Source of the DNA: Halicephalobus mephisto | Taxonomy: Eukaryota > Nematoda > Chromadorea > Rhabditida > Panagrolaimidae | Direction of reading: 5' to 3' | DNA length: 64,000 nt | Assembly (NCBI GenBank): GCA_009193035.1 | Contig: SWDT01000003.1 | Location: forward strand, 124,001-188,000 | Part shown: positions 22,759 through 36,060 of the stretch, in pieces | Layout: every line of letters starts with the position of its first letter | Position numbering within the stretch: position 1 is the first letter of the stretch | Notes under the pieces: generated by a model | Database searches by the model: none | What the model was told of the DNA's origin: nothing | The model's input: the letters and a program-made list of their open reading frames with translations, nothing else | Made by a program: the position numbers and the translations under genes

Positions 22759-24712
22759 ATGAAACCAGAAAACCGAGCGCGGCCCTCGATCAGCTGCGCC
22801 TGGGCCTTGTCTTTCGTGTTCGTCTTAGTTGCCATAGGTCTGCTCGTTTCATATATCCTTATCGATGGGGGCAATATCGGGGATTCCGAATTCTCGACTA
22901 TTAGCTTGACAACGAAGTATTCTCTGGACGAAATGCGGGAATTTGCTTATAAAAACAGTTTAACGAAGAACTACCGTCCGAATCTCTACGTGAAATGGAA
23001 CCTCAGCTTTAATCGGATTTTCGAGGATTCTGAAAACAAGTAAGTCATTTTTATTGTAAAATTTGTAATTAAAAACACGGAAATACAGTGTTTATGAAGT
23101 TTTTTGTTTTTATTTTTCGAATATTTTTGACAATTTCATAATTTTCAACTTTTGAGAACTGAAAAAAGCTTTTATTTTTCATATAACTCTAATTTAGGAG
23201 TTTACAAGTCCATGCAGGTAGAATATAGTTTTGAAACTTTGATTCCAAAATAGTTTAAAATTAAGAAATCATTACTGCGCCGAACTAGAACCACTAACCT
23301 ACTGTAAATGTCAAAGATCTCCCAGAAATTCTCCGTAAAACATTCTAGAACAAATTTCATATATGAATTTTAAAGTACACAATGAGCAATTACGTAATTG
23401 TGTAAGATTACGAAATAACCATTTTACGAAATCGAAATTTTAGGCTACTGTGGTTTCTAAAAACTTAAAAATTTACCTTGAGTTAATTCCGTTAAAACAC
23501 CGATTTTCGTTTTTGTAACATTATTACATTGTGATTACGGTATTTCAGATTTGATATATCAGGGAATGACGTCATTGTCTTTTTGCACATCCAGAAAACG
23601 GCGGGAACGAGCTTTGAAAGGTTCCTCGTCAGGTACTTGAATACTTCCAGGCCTTGTGACTGTAATGTAGGGAAGAAACGATGTCAGTGTCTTCGTCCGA
23701 CGAAAAATAGGGAATTTTGGCTGTTCTCCAGGTACTCCACCGGCTGGGCCTGCGGACTACATGCGGACTACACTGAACTCTCCGTTTCTGGATGTGTGGA
23801 TCATGTGATGGACAAAAAAGAAGGAGTTCATAGGAAACGACGGTACTTTTACACTACTTTCCTCCGTGATCCAATCGATAGGTTCATCAGCGAATATCGA
23901 CATGTCGAACGAGGGGCTACTTGGCTGGCTAGTCGGCATGTTTGCAACGGAAAACCCCCCAGTCCAGAACAACTCCCGATGTGTTTTGATCCTGAAGTTG
24001 GATGGGACGGAGTATCGATGGTTGAGTTTTTGTCTTGTCCTTTTAACTTGGCTTTCAATCGACAAACAAGAATGCTAGCTGATCTGACTTTAGTCAACTG
24101 TTACGAAAGAACAGCAATGAACCAATCCACGAGGGACAAAATCATGCTCGAAAGTGCCAAAAACAATTTGAAAAATCTCGCATTTTTTGGAATTAAAGAA
24201 AGAATGGAGGACAGTCAGTACATGTTCGAAAAAGTCTTCCAAATGAGGTTGGTTAAAATTTATTTTTTAATTTTATTTTTTTAATTTTACATATTTCTAA
24301 ATTTTAAAAAATATTTATTTCTAAATTTTTATTTAAAAAAATATTTGTTTTTAAATTTTTCGAAATTTATTATATTTTTTTCAGTTTTACTAGAGAACTT
24401 GCGGATTGGAACAAAAGTAAATCACACGACACGGAAGTTACAGAAAACGAAATGAATTTAATTGTTCAGAAAAATCATCTGGATATTCAACTTTACGATT
24501 TTGCACTGAAATTGTTTGACAAAAGATTAAATCTTCTAAGAACCAATTCTGAAACTGATCAATTCAAACCAAAAACTGTGTTTTTTGAAAAATCCAACAA
24601 TACTTCTAAGGAAATTACAAGTAATAAATTAAATATTACCGTATCTTCGTCATCAACAGAAGATTCGGATTTTCAAGGATTAATCGAAAACGAATCGTAT
24701 GAAAGACCGTAA
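22759..24712 (+). CDS. hst-6: Heparan sulfate 6-O-sulfotransferase
   Basis: Exons 22759-23039, 23549-24247 and 24385-24712 give 435 residues. The enzyme transfers sulfate from PAPS to the 6-O position of glucosamine in heparan sulfate in the Golgi. Residues 13-36 are the type II membrane anchor. HIQKTAGTSF (about 107-116) is the 5'-phosphosulfate loop and FLRDPIDRFISEYRH (from about 198) the 3'-phosphate site. Between them lies FSRYSTGWACGLHADYTEL, a signature of the 6-O-sulfotransferase family. Several cysteines (CDCNVGKKRCQC, VCNGKP) sit in expected places. The C-terminal tail is Ser/Thr/Asn-rich and diverged. Intron 1 is about 0.5 kb of A+T-rich DNA. Confidence 0.93.
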
Positions 24713-25084
24713 TGCCGCCATTCTTGCCATGCCAACTCTTTCCAGATATTGCTCATATTGCAGGTACTCAAGCATTCTTTATTTTTGATCTCTTATGGTG
24801 CTGCTTTTATAATAAAAGCAATAATTACGTGTGATTACTGTAATGCAGTTTTATACTGTTGGATATCTATTTTATTTCTGTAAACAAAATAGCCTGTCTT
24901 GGACGGGTTCTAGTGTTGTTTGTAATGTTTTAAATATATATTTGTCAATGTTTTCATATATAACTATTGACTTGTAAGATGGACATAGGGTTATGTACTC
25001 ATATGACCCCGATTTGGAAGTTTCCAGATCTATCCAAGCAGAAGATGTTTTTAAAACCTTGATTAAAAAAGCATCATTCAAGTT

Positions 25085-25400
25085 TAGAGTATCGAGTTAT
25101 GTGTTTTTAAAAATTTTCAAAAATCAGTGTCGAGACTATTTGGTAGTAATTTTCATATATGAATTTTATAGTATAATTGATCATGAAGTCACTATTAAAC
25201 AAAATTAAAATTTTAGTTTTTAAAAATTTTCAAAAATTCGTGTCGAGACTATTTTAAAATAATTTTCATATATGAATTTTATAATGATTGGTTATGAAAT
25301 CATTCCGCGAAATTTAGATTATGATTTAATTTAGTTTTGAAAATTTCGTGTTGAGATAATTTTATGAAAATGTTCATTTTTTGGTTTTTATGATAGTGTA
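25085..25400. repeat. Dispersed TTCGTGTCGAGAC repeat, three units
   Basis: Each unit has TTTTCAAAAATTCGTGTCGA plus GAC, then TTTTCATATATGAATTTTAT and a GATTATGAAATCA-like end. The same unit occurs near 425-560 and, in variant form, at 52525-52990. It lies in the 0.7-kb gap between hst-6 and trpp-5; the first part of that gap is probably hst-6 3' UTR. Confidence 0.7.
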
Positions 25401-25420
25401 ATTTTCAAGTTTTCAGAAAA

Positions 25421-26653
25421 ATGCTATCTCGAACAAAACCTGGAATCCTTGATAAATCCCTCAGTAAAGGGAAAAATGAAATAAACTTATCCACTTTTGC
25501 ACTGCTTTTTGCTGAAATGGTAAAGTACGCTCATGGGAAAGTAAGTACTGTTCAAGAGCTCCATGAAAAATTGGCAGAATACGGTAGATTTGTTGGAGTG
25601 AGATTATTAGACGTGATCGTGCTGAGAGAGAAAAGTTACAAAAGAGACACTAAATTACTAAGTATGCTTATGTTCATCAAAGGTACTGTCTGGAAAAATT
25701 TGTTCAACAAAGAAGCGGATAAACTCGAAAGAAGTAATGATGATCCTTGTAGATGTAAGTTGGTTTTTATTATTTTTAAATAATTTTGTTGATTTTTGTA
25801 TTTTTAAAATAATTATTAATTTTTGTATTTTTAAAAGTAATTTTATTAATTTTTGTATTTTTAAAAGTAATTTTAATAATTTTTGCTTTTTTAAAAATAA
25901 CTATTAATTATTGTATTTTTAAAAATAACTATTAATTTTTGTGTTTTAAAAATAACCATTAATTTTTGTGTTTTAAAAAGTAATTTTAATAATTTTTGTA
26001 TTTTAAAAATAACCATTAATTTTCGTATTTTTGTAAATAATTTTGTTAATTTTTATAATTTTAATGATTTTTTTAGATTTTCTAATTGAAAAAGATCCGT
26101 TAGTGAATACTTTTATATCCTTGCCTAAAGATAAAAGTAATCTCAATTGTGCTTCATTTATCGCGGGTATGGTTGAAGCATTTCTGACTGTAAGTTTTTT
26201 ATTTGATTATTTTGGAGATTTGGAATTTAGGATGATTTTTTGGAAGTTTTAAAAACTGTAAGAGTTTCTAAAACATAATTGAAAATTTCGGAAAATTTAA
26301 AAACTTCAAAAATTTAACAGATGATTTTGAAACTAAAAATTTCTAAAATATCATTTGAATTTTTGAAAATTTTAAACATTTTAAACTTTTTGAATTTAAA
26401 AAAAATTAAAATTTCTAGAATGATTTAAAATTGAAATTCTGAGAATTTCTAAAAAATTCCAAAAATCTATGTCGAAACGACTTTGTAAAAAAACTTGTTT
26501 TTATTTTTTTATAAAATGATTATTTTTATTTTTTAGGAGAGCAATTTTCCTTGTAAAGTTACTGCCCACTTCCACAAAGGTACAGCTTACATGATCGACT
26601 TTGATTCGGAGGTTATCGCACGTGAGAATGCATTATTGGAAGCTTCTCGTTGA
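25421..26653 (+). CDS. trpp-5: TRAPP complex subunit 5
   Basis: Exons 25421-25754, 26077-26189 and 26537-26653 give 187 residues, the normal family length. TRAPPC5 is a core subunit of the TRAPP tethering complexes, which act as Rab1 exchange factors in ER-to-Golgi and Golgi traffic. The Bet3-family fold is clear in LSTFALLFAEMVKYAHG, KLAEYGRFVGVRLLDV, FIKGTVWKNLFNKEADKLE and NDDPCRYFLIEKDPLVNT. It continues with SNLNCASFIAGMVEAFLT and FPCKVTAHFHKGTAYMIDF. The start codon is preceded by TTTTCAGAAA. AATAAA signals lie at the stop codon and about 25 bp later. The stop is 264 bp upstream of polg-1 on the same strand, compatible with an operon. Confidence 0.95.
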
Positions 26654-26917
26654 ATAAAGATAATTCTACTTGTGTCAATAAACATATTTATTGATTTAGT
26701 GAGCTCTAAACGCGTCTATCATGCGCTTTTATTTTAAATGTTTTTTAAATTTTTAGATTTTATTCAATTTTTTTAGATTTTATTTTAATTTTTTAAATTT
26801 TATTTAATTTTTTTTAGATTTTTTTAGATTTTATTTAACTTTTTTTAGATTTTATTTAATTTTATTTAATTTACTTTAATTTTTTAGATTTTGATATACG
26901 ATTGGACGTGAAACTTC

Positions 26918-29900
26918 ATGTGGCGGCAGACCCTTAGGGTCATTCCTACTTTTAGGGGTAGCAGTGTTAAAGTACAGTATGGTCAATTAGTTACTCAAGT
27001 GCAATCTCAACAGAAATATGAACCTGTTCCTGAGAAAATTTCAGAATTAATTGATAACAGTGAAAAATTGGAAAAAGAAAAGAAAAATAAATCTGATGAA
27101 AATCAAATTTTAAAGAAAATTGAACTTGTTCCATTGAATATTCAGAAGTACTTATTTCCGAATGTCAATTTAGACGAATTTGAAGAAATTTCAGATGAAT
27201 TATTGGCGAAAATAGAATTGCCTGAATTACATCCAAAAGTGGAAAAAAATGGATTAATGGCGCATTTTGATGAATTAGGAAAAAATCAATTTTTACCGTA
27301 TGAATTATTATTGCTTGAGGCGATGAATATTAAATCTCCACCGAAAATGCCAGAAAAATGGAATTTTTCAAAAGGATGGACAAAATATGATCCAGAAACA
27401 AATGAAAGTATTAAAGTAGAATATCCAAATGAAAAAATTATATTTTTTGATATTGAAAATTGCACTATAGAAAGTCCACTAGCAGTTCTTGCAGTAGCTA
27501 TGTCACCGACAGCATGGTATTCTTGGTGTAGTAGTAGATTGGTGGAAAATACGCCTGTTCCGGAATTTGCGAAACTCGAACATATGATTCCACTAGAACC
27601 AGAAGGAGGATCGTCAGAACCGAAAATTGTGATAGGACATAATGTTGGATTCGATAGGGCAAGAGTGCGAGAACAGTATTTTCTAGAGGTTGGTTTGCGG
27701 ATTCTTGATTATATATACGAATATAAATGTAGGTATATGCAGATGTGTAGATGTGTAGATATGTAGATAGGTATTTATATCAATATACATACACACATAG
27801 ATATATAGATATACACGAATATAAATGTAGATATATGTAAATATGTGTATATCGATGTACATACGTATATAGATGTATATAAACGTAAATATAAGTGTAG
27901 GTATATGTAGATACATCTATATATGTATGTCAGTGCATATGCACATGTATATAGATATATGTACATAAACGTAGATATATCCTCATATTTGAGTTTATAT
28001 ATGTGTATATAGCTTTCGTACATGTATGTAGTATTTTTGTGATTATACACTGTGTAGTCTGTAACTTCGAAACTGTTGATTGTGGTTTATTTTATCATGG
28101 AGTAATAGGGAAATAGTATGTATTTCTGGAATTTGACTTATCAGTGATATTCCTAAAATATCTGTTTTGGAAGTTGTGGCGTTTTGAACAAGTTTTAAAA
28201 ACTGAAAATACGAACTATATTATGTTTTTTTTTTCAGAAAACTGGAACGAGATTTTGGGACACTATGTCGATGAATATTGCTATTTATGGAATGGCTGAT
28301 CATCAGAAGAAAATCTACCAACAAAGTGATGTAAGTATGGCTTCGAAAGAAGAATGGATTGATGCTTGGAGATCAAGAGTATCGAAAAATAGTCTAGAAG
28401 CTGTTCATGATAGATTATGTGGAGATTCTACGAGATTAGAATTAAATAAGTCTTTACAAGATGCGTTTATTAAGGAAAATATCGATGTTATTAGAGAAAA
28501 TTTTCAAATTTTAACAAGATATTGTGCAGAAGATGTTCAAGCAACTTTTGAAATTTATCAAAAATTATATCCTGTTTTTAGAGAAAGATTTCCTCATCCG
28601 ATTACGTCTGTTGGAATGATGGAAATGGCTTCGGCATTTTTGCCTATTACTGAAAATTGGAGACTTTTTTATAATCAATGTAATGAGGAAACGGCAGATA
28701 GAAATAATAAAGCAGCAAGAAATTTGATTTATGCAAGTACAATAATTTTGGATGAATTAAAATTAAATTATAAATCAGATCCTTGGATGTGGATATCTGA
28801 ATGGAAAATTCATGAAAAATTTAATAAACCTAAATGGTTTTTAAATTTGTTTACTTCACAATGTAAGTCAAATTTTAATTTAGAAAAAATTGAAGCAAAT
28901 GATGTAAAATTTAAATGTCGAGATGTTCCGAGAATTTTTGGTATTTGTTATGGTCCATTTCCACTACATTTTAAAGCAGATTATGGTTGGGGATTTTTAG
29001 TACCTTCTGAAGAATGTAATTTTGAAGAATATTCAACAGCAAAAACTAAAAAAGGTGAAATAATTAAAATTCCGAACAAAGCAATATTGAATTTGATTGA
29101 AAAAAATAGAAAAGAATCATTTGACGAACCACCACTTGGATTGCCTGTTTGTAAAATTGGAATTTTTGATTTTTATCGTTTACCACATCCTGTTAAGCCA
29201 GGATCGAATGTTGGAAGTCCGTTTTCGAAGGATTTTTTGATGGATTTTGAAGTAGGAACAATGAAAGCTACTAGATATGGGGAATTTTTGAAATCTTATT
29301 TAGCAACATTGAAAGAAACAAGATTTTGGGGGAATTATAAAGATAGATTTCAAGATGAAATTACAGTATGGTTAGATGATGATTGTAAAATTGGTGCTAT
29401 TGCTCCAGCGATTATTCCTGCAGGAACGGTCACGAGAAGGGCTACTCATAAATTGTGGCTTACTTCTACTTCTCCTAAAGACGGTATGATTGGTACTTGT
29501 TTGAAATCAATGGTACAATGTAGGAATGGATGGAATATTGTTGGTGCTGATGTTGATTCACAAGAACAATGGCTAGCGGCATTATTAGGAGATTCGGTTG
29601 TTGGTGAAGGTAAAGCAGGTGCAACTGCGTTTAGTAATATGTTACTTGCTGGAAGTAAAATAGATAATAGTGATTTACATTCGGTTGTTGCTAAACAAGT
29701 TGGTATTAGTAGAAATCATGCTAAAGTTTTAAATTATGCGAGATTATATGGAGCTGGAAAAAAACATTCAATTGAATTTTTGAAACAACAATGTATTGAA
29801 GAAAATCAAGCTAAAAATGTGACTGAAAAACTTTTTACAACAACTAAAGGAGAAGATAAATCGTGAGTTTTTTAAAGTTTTATTAATTATGGAATTTTTA

Positions 29901-31534
29901 TTTTTATTAATTGCGAAATTTTAAATTTTGTTAATTATGAAATTTTAAATTTTATTTTTATTATTAATTATGAAAGTTTAAATTTTGTTAATTATGAATT
30001 TTTTATTTTTATTAATTGTGAAATTTTAAATTTTGTTAATTATGAAATTTTAAATTTTATTTTTATTATTAATTATGAAATTTTAAATTTTGTTAATTGT
30101 GAATTTTTAAAGTTTATTTTTATTAATTATGAATTTTTTTTATTTTGTTTATTAGAAAATTTTTGAAATATTGGCATATGGCAAAATATTAGATATTTTA
30201 GAAAATTGGAAAAATACCAAAAATACTTTTTTAAAATTAGTTTTTTATAAAAATTAAACTTTTAGATGTTATTTTTAATTGGATTTTTAAAGATTGTTTA
30301 AAATTAGTATTTTATAGTTTGACGTTGTATTTTTAGATATTATGAATTGAATCCAGAACTTAAAGCTGATTTTGAAGAATTTTTGAAAACTGTATGTCCG
30401 AAAAAATATATTGATCAACATATTGTTCATGGTGAGAAAATTTTTCTACCTGTTTATACTCATGTTGATGGGCAACAAAGCTGTCATTTTGAAAATTGGA
30501 TGAAAGAAAAATGGAAAAAAAATAAATCTACAAATTCTCCCGGAATGGATCAAGTACTATTTTTGGTCAAATTGTATCCGAAATTTCCACAATCAGTATC
30601 ATTATATAAAAATGGATTGTAAGTTTTATTGTTTTTGTAAAAATTAATTTTTAAAATTTCTATTAAAAGTATTTTTTAATAATTTTTATAAAAAATCTTT
30701 AAAAATTATTTTTAGTTTTTAAAAATTATTTTTATAAAAACTTTTAAAAATTAATTTTTTTTATAAAAAATAGTTTTTATAATTTTTATAAAAAAATATT
30801 AAATTTTTAAATTTTTTATAAAAAATAGTTTTTATAATTTTTATAAAAAAATATTATTAAATTTTTTAATTTTTTATAATTTTTATAAAAAAAATATTAT
30901 TAAATTTCTTTAAATAATTTTTGGATTTTTTTATTTAAAAACATTAAAATTTCTAATTAATTTGAAATTTTTCAGTGAATCTCATACTTTTAACTTTCTT
31001 GAGATGATAGCAAGAGAAAAATCTCCATCTACTCCGGTTTTGGGATGTAGATTAAGTCAAGCTTTGGAGGCATTGCCAGATGATGTACCTGGAGCACAAA
31101 ATTTCCGTGAAAAATACAAAAGAACAGTTATTAATTGGGTTATTCAATCAACAGCAGTGGATTTTTTGCATATGTTATTAGTGTCGATGAAATGGTTATG
31201 TGAAAAATATGACATCAAATCAAGATTTATTATATCTATTCATGATGAAATACGGTATTTAGTTGATGAAAATGACAAATATCGTGCTGCATTAGCTTTA
31301 AATTTGAGTAATATGTATGTTAGAGCTGCTATATCTCAAAAATTAGGTATTAATCAACTTCCAAAATCAATCGCATTTTTTTCTCAAGTTGATATAGATA
31401 CTGTATTAAGAAAAGAAGTTAATCAATCATGTAAAACTCCTGATGGACGTATCGTTCCTCCTGGTATTGCACTAGATCTCAAGGATATAATTATTAAAAC
31501 TTCGGGTTCACTTTTGAAAGAAAAACAACCATAA
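26918..31534 (+). CDS. polg-1: Mitochondrial DNA polymerase gamma catalytic subunit
   Basis: Exons 26918-27688, 28238-29862, 30337-30618 and 30976-31534 give 1078 residues, close to the known worm enzyme. It replicates and repairs mitochondrial DNA. The N-terminus MWRQTLRVIPTFRG is a basic targeting peptide. The 3'-5' exonuclease is intact: Exo I FFDIE (D178, E180), Exo II GHNVGFDRARV (D246), Exo III RYCAEDV (D356). Polymerase motif A is GADVDSQEQWLAALLG (D695), motif B RNHAKVLNYARLYGAG (from about 749), and motif C IHDEIR (H982, D983). The spacer between exonuclease and polymerase is shorter and more diverged than in vertebrates, as is usual in worms. The leader follows TTTTTTAGATTTTGATA, a likely trans-splice acceptor. 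The stop is only 67 bp from the stop of the convergent lmbr-1. Confidence 0.96.
27700..28030. repeat. TATG/GATA-type microsatellite in polg-1 intron 1
   Basis: Imperfect repeats of ATATGTAGATATATGT and CATACATAG-like words over about 330 bp. They produce long spurious Tyr/Ile/His open frames on the minus strand. Confidence 0.75.
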
Positions 31535-31601
31535 TTTTTTTTTTGTAAATTGTTTATATTGTCATAATCAATGAATGACATAAAATACACGTTTTTTAAA
31601 A

Positions 31602-34600
31602 TTATTCTGATTTTGTGTGGATTTCAGAAATAGAATCTCGTCTGGTGATTGCTCGAAGACGTCTTATGATTTCCCTTCTGACAGGAGAAGTAAATTTGTT
31701 TACAAGTGACAAAACAGTTAAAGTTGCAAAAAAAATATTGTAAAACATGATTAATGAAAAATTTGAGATCCAATCAAGTCGACCATAGGCACCAAGTAAA
31801 TCAAATGATGTAATACCTAATGTTCGAGCTAAAACAGGTAAAGCAGAACTTAAAAGTAATACAATTGTACAATTTCCAATTATTCCTGTCATTGAAGTTG
31901 CACCTTTTCTAGGACGATGAGTAGATAGCCATGGAAGTGAATAAACACCTGCTAATGACGCCATCATTACATATCTAAAAAAATTTATAATTATTTAAGT
32001 TTAAATTAATCTTACATTAATATTATTGCTTCAACAACGGCACCTATTACTCCAAAAGTGTGTCTCGAGTGGATTTCTACGTATTGGACATATTCCGGAA
32101 GAGCTCGGAATCCAAAAAGTAACTGCAAAGTGTTCACCAGAACCATGGAAACTGACAAAAGCTGAAAAAAATATTTAATTTTCATATAAAAAACTAATCC
32201 CATAACCATCAGACATACAGTAATCCATTACAATAAATGACTTTGAAATTGTTTGAAATCCTAATTTCTCTAGTTGTTTAAATTAAGCAATAAATCAAAC
32301 GACAGTAAACCAAAACGAATATTTAGGATTTTTTAAGTTTTTTGCTCGCTGATGGACTGGTAATTTGTGATTGAAATGGCAAATTCGCCCGGTCCGTCTA
32401 CGTGACTTTTTTTATTTTACAATTTACATTCAAAATTACATAATGATTCCCTCCAATTCATATCCAAATTAACTTTTCACAATCTATGTTCAAAAATATA
32501 CAATAATTTTCCTAATTTTTAAAATTATTTTTTTCGCAATTTTACTTAAATTATAGTATTTTTTTTTCAATTTATATTCAAATTATAAATTTTTTATAAT
32601 CTACGTGAATTAGTGATTTTGTGAAGAGAACTACGAATTCTACTTTTTCCTCTGGTCGTGGCCAGACATTGAAAGTAGCGATTCACCATAAAGCAAAAAA
32701 CCCAAAGATTTACCACTTAAAAATATAATAAAAACTACAAAAGTTTTCCCGCCCACGTGATTCCTTTCGTTGCGAGACCCTTCTTTCTCCGTTTTTCCTT
32801 TTTTACGTGGGAGTGAAAGATGTAAATTTTTGGTCTTCTCTTTATTTCCTATTCCTCTTTTTTACCTTCGACCCCGTCGACAATTTGCTAATCTATATTT
32901 AAAATTATCCAACTTCCCCAACCTACACTTAAATTACACAAATAGTAAAACTTACAGTAAGAATAAGTAAAACTAGCATAATCACTGGGTACTTGAGTAA
33001 CTCAAATACAGTTTTCACTCGATGAAAGATTTTCTTGATAAATTGAATACTTTTCGTCATGAAAATTGACTTAACTCTGGATGTGACATTTGCATCTCTG
33101 GATCCTTCAAAAATCTTCCTTGTAAGACAATCCGTATTTCTGTGATCCAATTGACTTCCTCCATTCATTACGGTAGTTCCGTGTTCTCTTCTATTCTGAG
33201 CCAACTGTTGTAATCTTCTGACGTCATCGTCATCTACAGTATCGTGGTCTTCATTGATTTTCGAAGGTATGAGAAGATTGGAAATGAGATCAAACATCTT
33301 TGAAAATCCGAGCGGAGTCGAAATAAGAAGAAAAAAAACTCCGATTAACGAAACTAGGGAATACACAAACGGCAAAGAGAGGTTGAAGAGAGAAAACGTG
33401 AAATTTGATTTGTTTAGTGAATTAATGACGTCTGCAAAAACCACTAACAGTACCAAAACTAGGAAACAGACAATTGTGGATTCGATTATTCTTGCTTTCA
33501 GAGATTTGTTGTTAACTGCAGAACTTCTGGAAAATCCTAGTCCTTGGGACTCTAGGAAGAAATACGAAAATGGAAGTAGAAAAAATAAAGCCACATTGCT
33601 TAGAGCAAAAATATAAGTCCACATGGAATTGATTAGTGACCAGTTTAGCCATTTAAGGTAAAAATTGTCTGGATAAAGCTGCAAGACTTCAGATCCGAGA
33701 ATAGAGAACGGCAATAACGTGACAGCTCCGATGGATGTTGCTAATGAACAACTACAAATCCAGAGTCTGAAAAAGGGCAGTCATATATGGGTCGATCAAG
33801 GTGGAAATTCATATATGTACATAAATTAAAAATCACACTAATTCATATGGATTAGTAATAACAATCCATATATAGATTAGTGACAACAATCCATATATAT
33901 ATATATTCATAAAAATAATAATCCATATATACATCGATTAAAAACCATACTAGTTCATATATGAATTAGTAATAGTAATTCATATATATATATATAGATT
34001 CATAACAATAGTAACCCATATATACATGAATTAATGATACTTATAATTCATATACGGGTTAACAATCATAATTCATATGAGTTAACGATAGTTATCCATA
34101 TATGCACGTGGATTAAAAAACACACTAATCCATATATACATGAGTTAGCAATGCTAGTAATTCATATATGGGTCAGTAATAGTAATATATAAATCAAAAA
34201 TAAAACTCACGAGATCCTGTAGACTAGAAAATCCTCATCTCCTGCATAAAGTTCGTCATTGTCAGATTTTGACTTGAATCTTTTGATTATCCAAAAGCTG
34301 AGTAAATACAAGCATAGGAAAAAGAGCAAAATTATCTGAAAGTTATGCAATTATTAAAAAATGGAATATATTACGGAACTGTCTCGAAACGAATTTTTAG
34401 ACTTCAGAACTAGCCTAAAAACAGCGCGAGTTACCAGATTTTCCATTTTTTATTTCCATAACCACTCGCTCTCCTTGCGCGGGAATTCAAAAACTTCAAA
34501 AAATTACCTATTGATTTTTTAAACAAAAATTGCAAAAAATTAAATAATAAAACATTAAAAATATTAAAAATATTGAAAATATTAAAAAATTACTTTAAAA

Positions 34601-34861
34601 ATATTTAAATATTAAAAATAATGAAAAATATTAAAAATAATTTTAAAAATAACGGAATATAAAACTTACAATGTACTTTCTGACGACATTGTGGAATTCA
34701 GTCTCCTCGAAATCGACGGAATCGTCGACGACGAGGAGCTTTCTACGTCCATCGTCTTCTACAGTAGGGGTAGAAGAAATAAAAGGCAGCCACTTCCACA
34801 GAAAATCCACAATTTCTCTCTGAAAAAAATCAATGAATTTTTGGAAATTTATCTTGGACAT
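31602..34861 (-). CDS. lmbr-1: LMBR1/LIMR family multipass membrane protein
   Basis: Exons 34861-34670, 34335-34211, 33766-32956, 32161-32016 and 31974-31602 give 548 residues. The family has nine predicted membrane spans and includes lipocalin-interacting receptors and LMBR1; the worm role is not established. Clear family blocks are IILLFFLCLYLLSFWIIKRF with KSKSDNDE, and GAVTLLPFSILGSEVLQLYP. They continue with YLKWLNWSLINSMWTYIFAL, FFLLPFSYFFLESQGLG, STPLGFSKMFDLI, and near the end AGVYSLPWLSTHRPRKGAT. The last block is ALPVLARTLGITSFDLLGAYG. A cytosolic loop with DDDDVRRLQQLAQN lies in the middle. The start at 34861 is the first ATG, but a TTTTTTTCAG lies 40 bp inside it, so an upstream exon could replace the first 14 or so residues. 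Intron 4 (794 bp) contains a repeat shared with the SARAF-like gene. Confidence 0.92.
32335..32590 (-). repeat. Dispersed repeat copy B in lmbr-1 intron 4
   Basis: Inverted, near-identical partner of 21722-21976. Relative to the host gene it lies in the same orientation as copy A relative to the SARAF-like gene, since both genes are on the minus strand and the copies are inverted on the chromosome only one way: copy A reads plus, copy B reads minus, so the two differ in orientation relative to transcription. Confidence 0.85.
33785..34190. repeat. CATATATA-rich array in lmbr-1 intron
   Basis: Irregular repeats of TAATAATCCATATATACAT and GAATTAGTAATAGTAATTC fill intron 3 of lmbr-1. Confidence 0.75.
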
Positions 34862-35039
34862 TTTTTTAAAGTTCTTTGACAAACTTTCCAAAAAAATTAT
34901 CCCGTTAATTCGTCGCGAGAATGAATAACAACGTTAGAGCAATTATACGACCAATGAATTTCGTTTTTCGCTAGGTAAAGGGACAGAGAACAGAAGTCAC
35001 TTCAAATGGCTTTTCAAAACAGGTTATTATTCATTTCGT

Positions 35040-35300
35040 ACTATATCCTATATATCCAAAATTTATAATTTTCACTAGAATAATTTAAAAAATTTAAATT
35101 CCATATATCAAAATTTAAGTTTCATATATCGAAAACTAAAAATTTTCCTAAGTAATTTCCTAAACCAAATTATACATGATTTTATAGTTTATCCTATATA
35201 TCCAGAATCTATAATTTCCACTAAAACAATTTAAAAAATTAAATCCTAAATTTCCGGATTTTTAAAATTACCTCATTTCAGAATTATATTCAGAAAAATT
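35040..35300. other. Divergent intergenic DNA, lmbr-1 / fzo-1 (first part)
   Basis: The 1.53 kb between the two start codons holds no gene that I can support. Here short repeats of TATATCC and ATATATCAAA occur. A less A+T-rich piece at 35390-35660 includes a run of sense codons, but no splice or start context ties it to either gene. Confidence 0.45.
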
Positions 35301-35689
35301 GGATAGTAGATTCTGAATATTATTGGAAAAATTTAAATTTGATATATGAAAGTAGTTTAAAAACGAAAATTTGAATAGTGACTTCCATTGTGATTTGGCC
35401 AGTCACTTTCCGGCGAGCCAAATCAAACACGACACACATGGTGATCAATTAGGCCAAATAAATCCAAAAAATCAATGATAACAATTTCCAACGTGATAAG
35501 ACCGAAAATAACTCGAAAAATAATGTTTGTTTTTCGATCGGAACGCAAAAGGAGCAATCAACGCTCGAGGCAGCCAGTCATGTGGTTCTTTGAGGACAAT
35601 GATCTGAGAAAAGAAACCAACAAAAGCAGCAAAACTGTCTCGAATGCAAACACACATTATTTGACAGGTTCTGACGGAAATCCTGAATC

Positions 35690-36060
35690 AAGAATTTTAA
35701 ATTTTAAAAATAATTTTCCCCGCCAAAAATTAATTTTAAAAAATCCATATATCAATTTTCTAAACTAAATATTCAAAACAGTTCATTTTTAATCCAGTTG
35801 ATGGATAAGTCGCTGAATTACATTTTCGAAAATAAATTTCAATTTTCCCCGCCAAAAATAAACTTCAAAAAATTCATATATCAATTTTCTCCACATAAAT
35901 TAAATATTTAAAACAGTTTATATCAAATCTCGTTATTGAACAAGTCGATAAACCAATTTCAAAAAAATTCACTTTTTTTAAATTTTTTCCCGCCAAAAAT
36001 AAATTTAAAAAAATTCATATATCGGTTTTCTGAAATAAACAATTAAATTTACTTTATTTT
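35690..36060. repeat. Tandem repeat upstream of fzo-1, ~120-130-bp unit
   Basis: Three units carry CCCCGCCAAAAATTAATTTT, then AAAATCCATATATCAATTTTC, and a GATGGATAAGTCG or GATGGACAGATG-like segment. The array ends about 330 bp before the fzo-1 start. Confidence 0.75.

Noticed and set aside
27683..28050. Tyr/Ile/His-rich frames on the minus strand
   Set aside because: Microsatellite in polg-1 intron 1.
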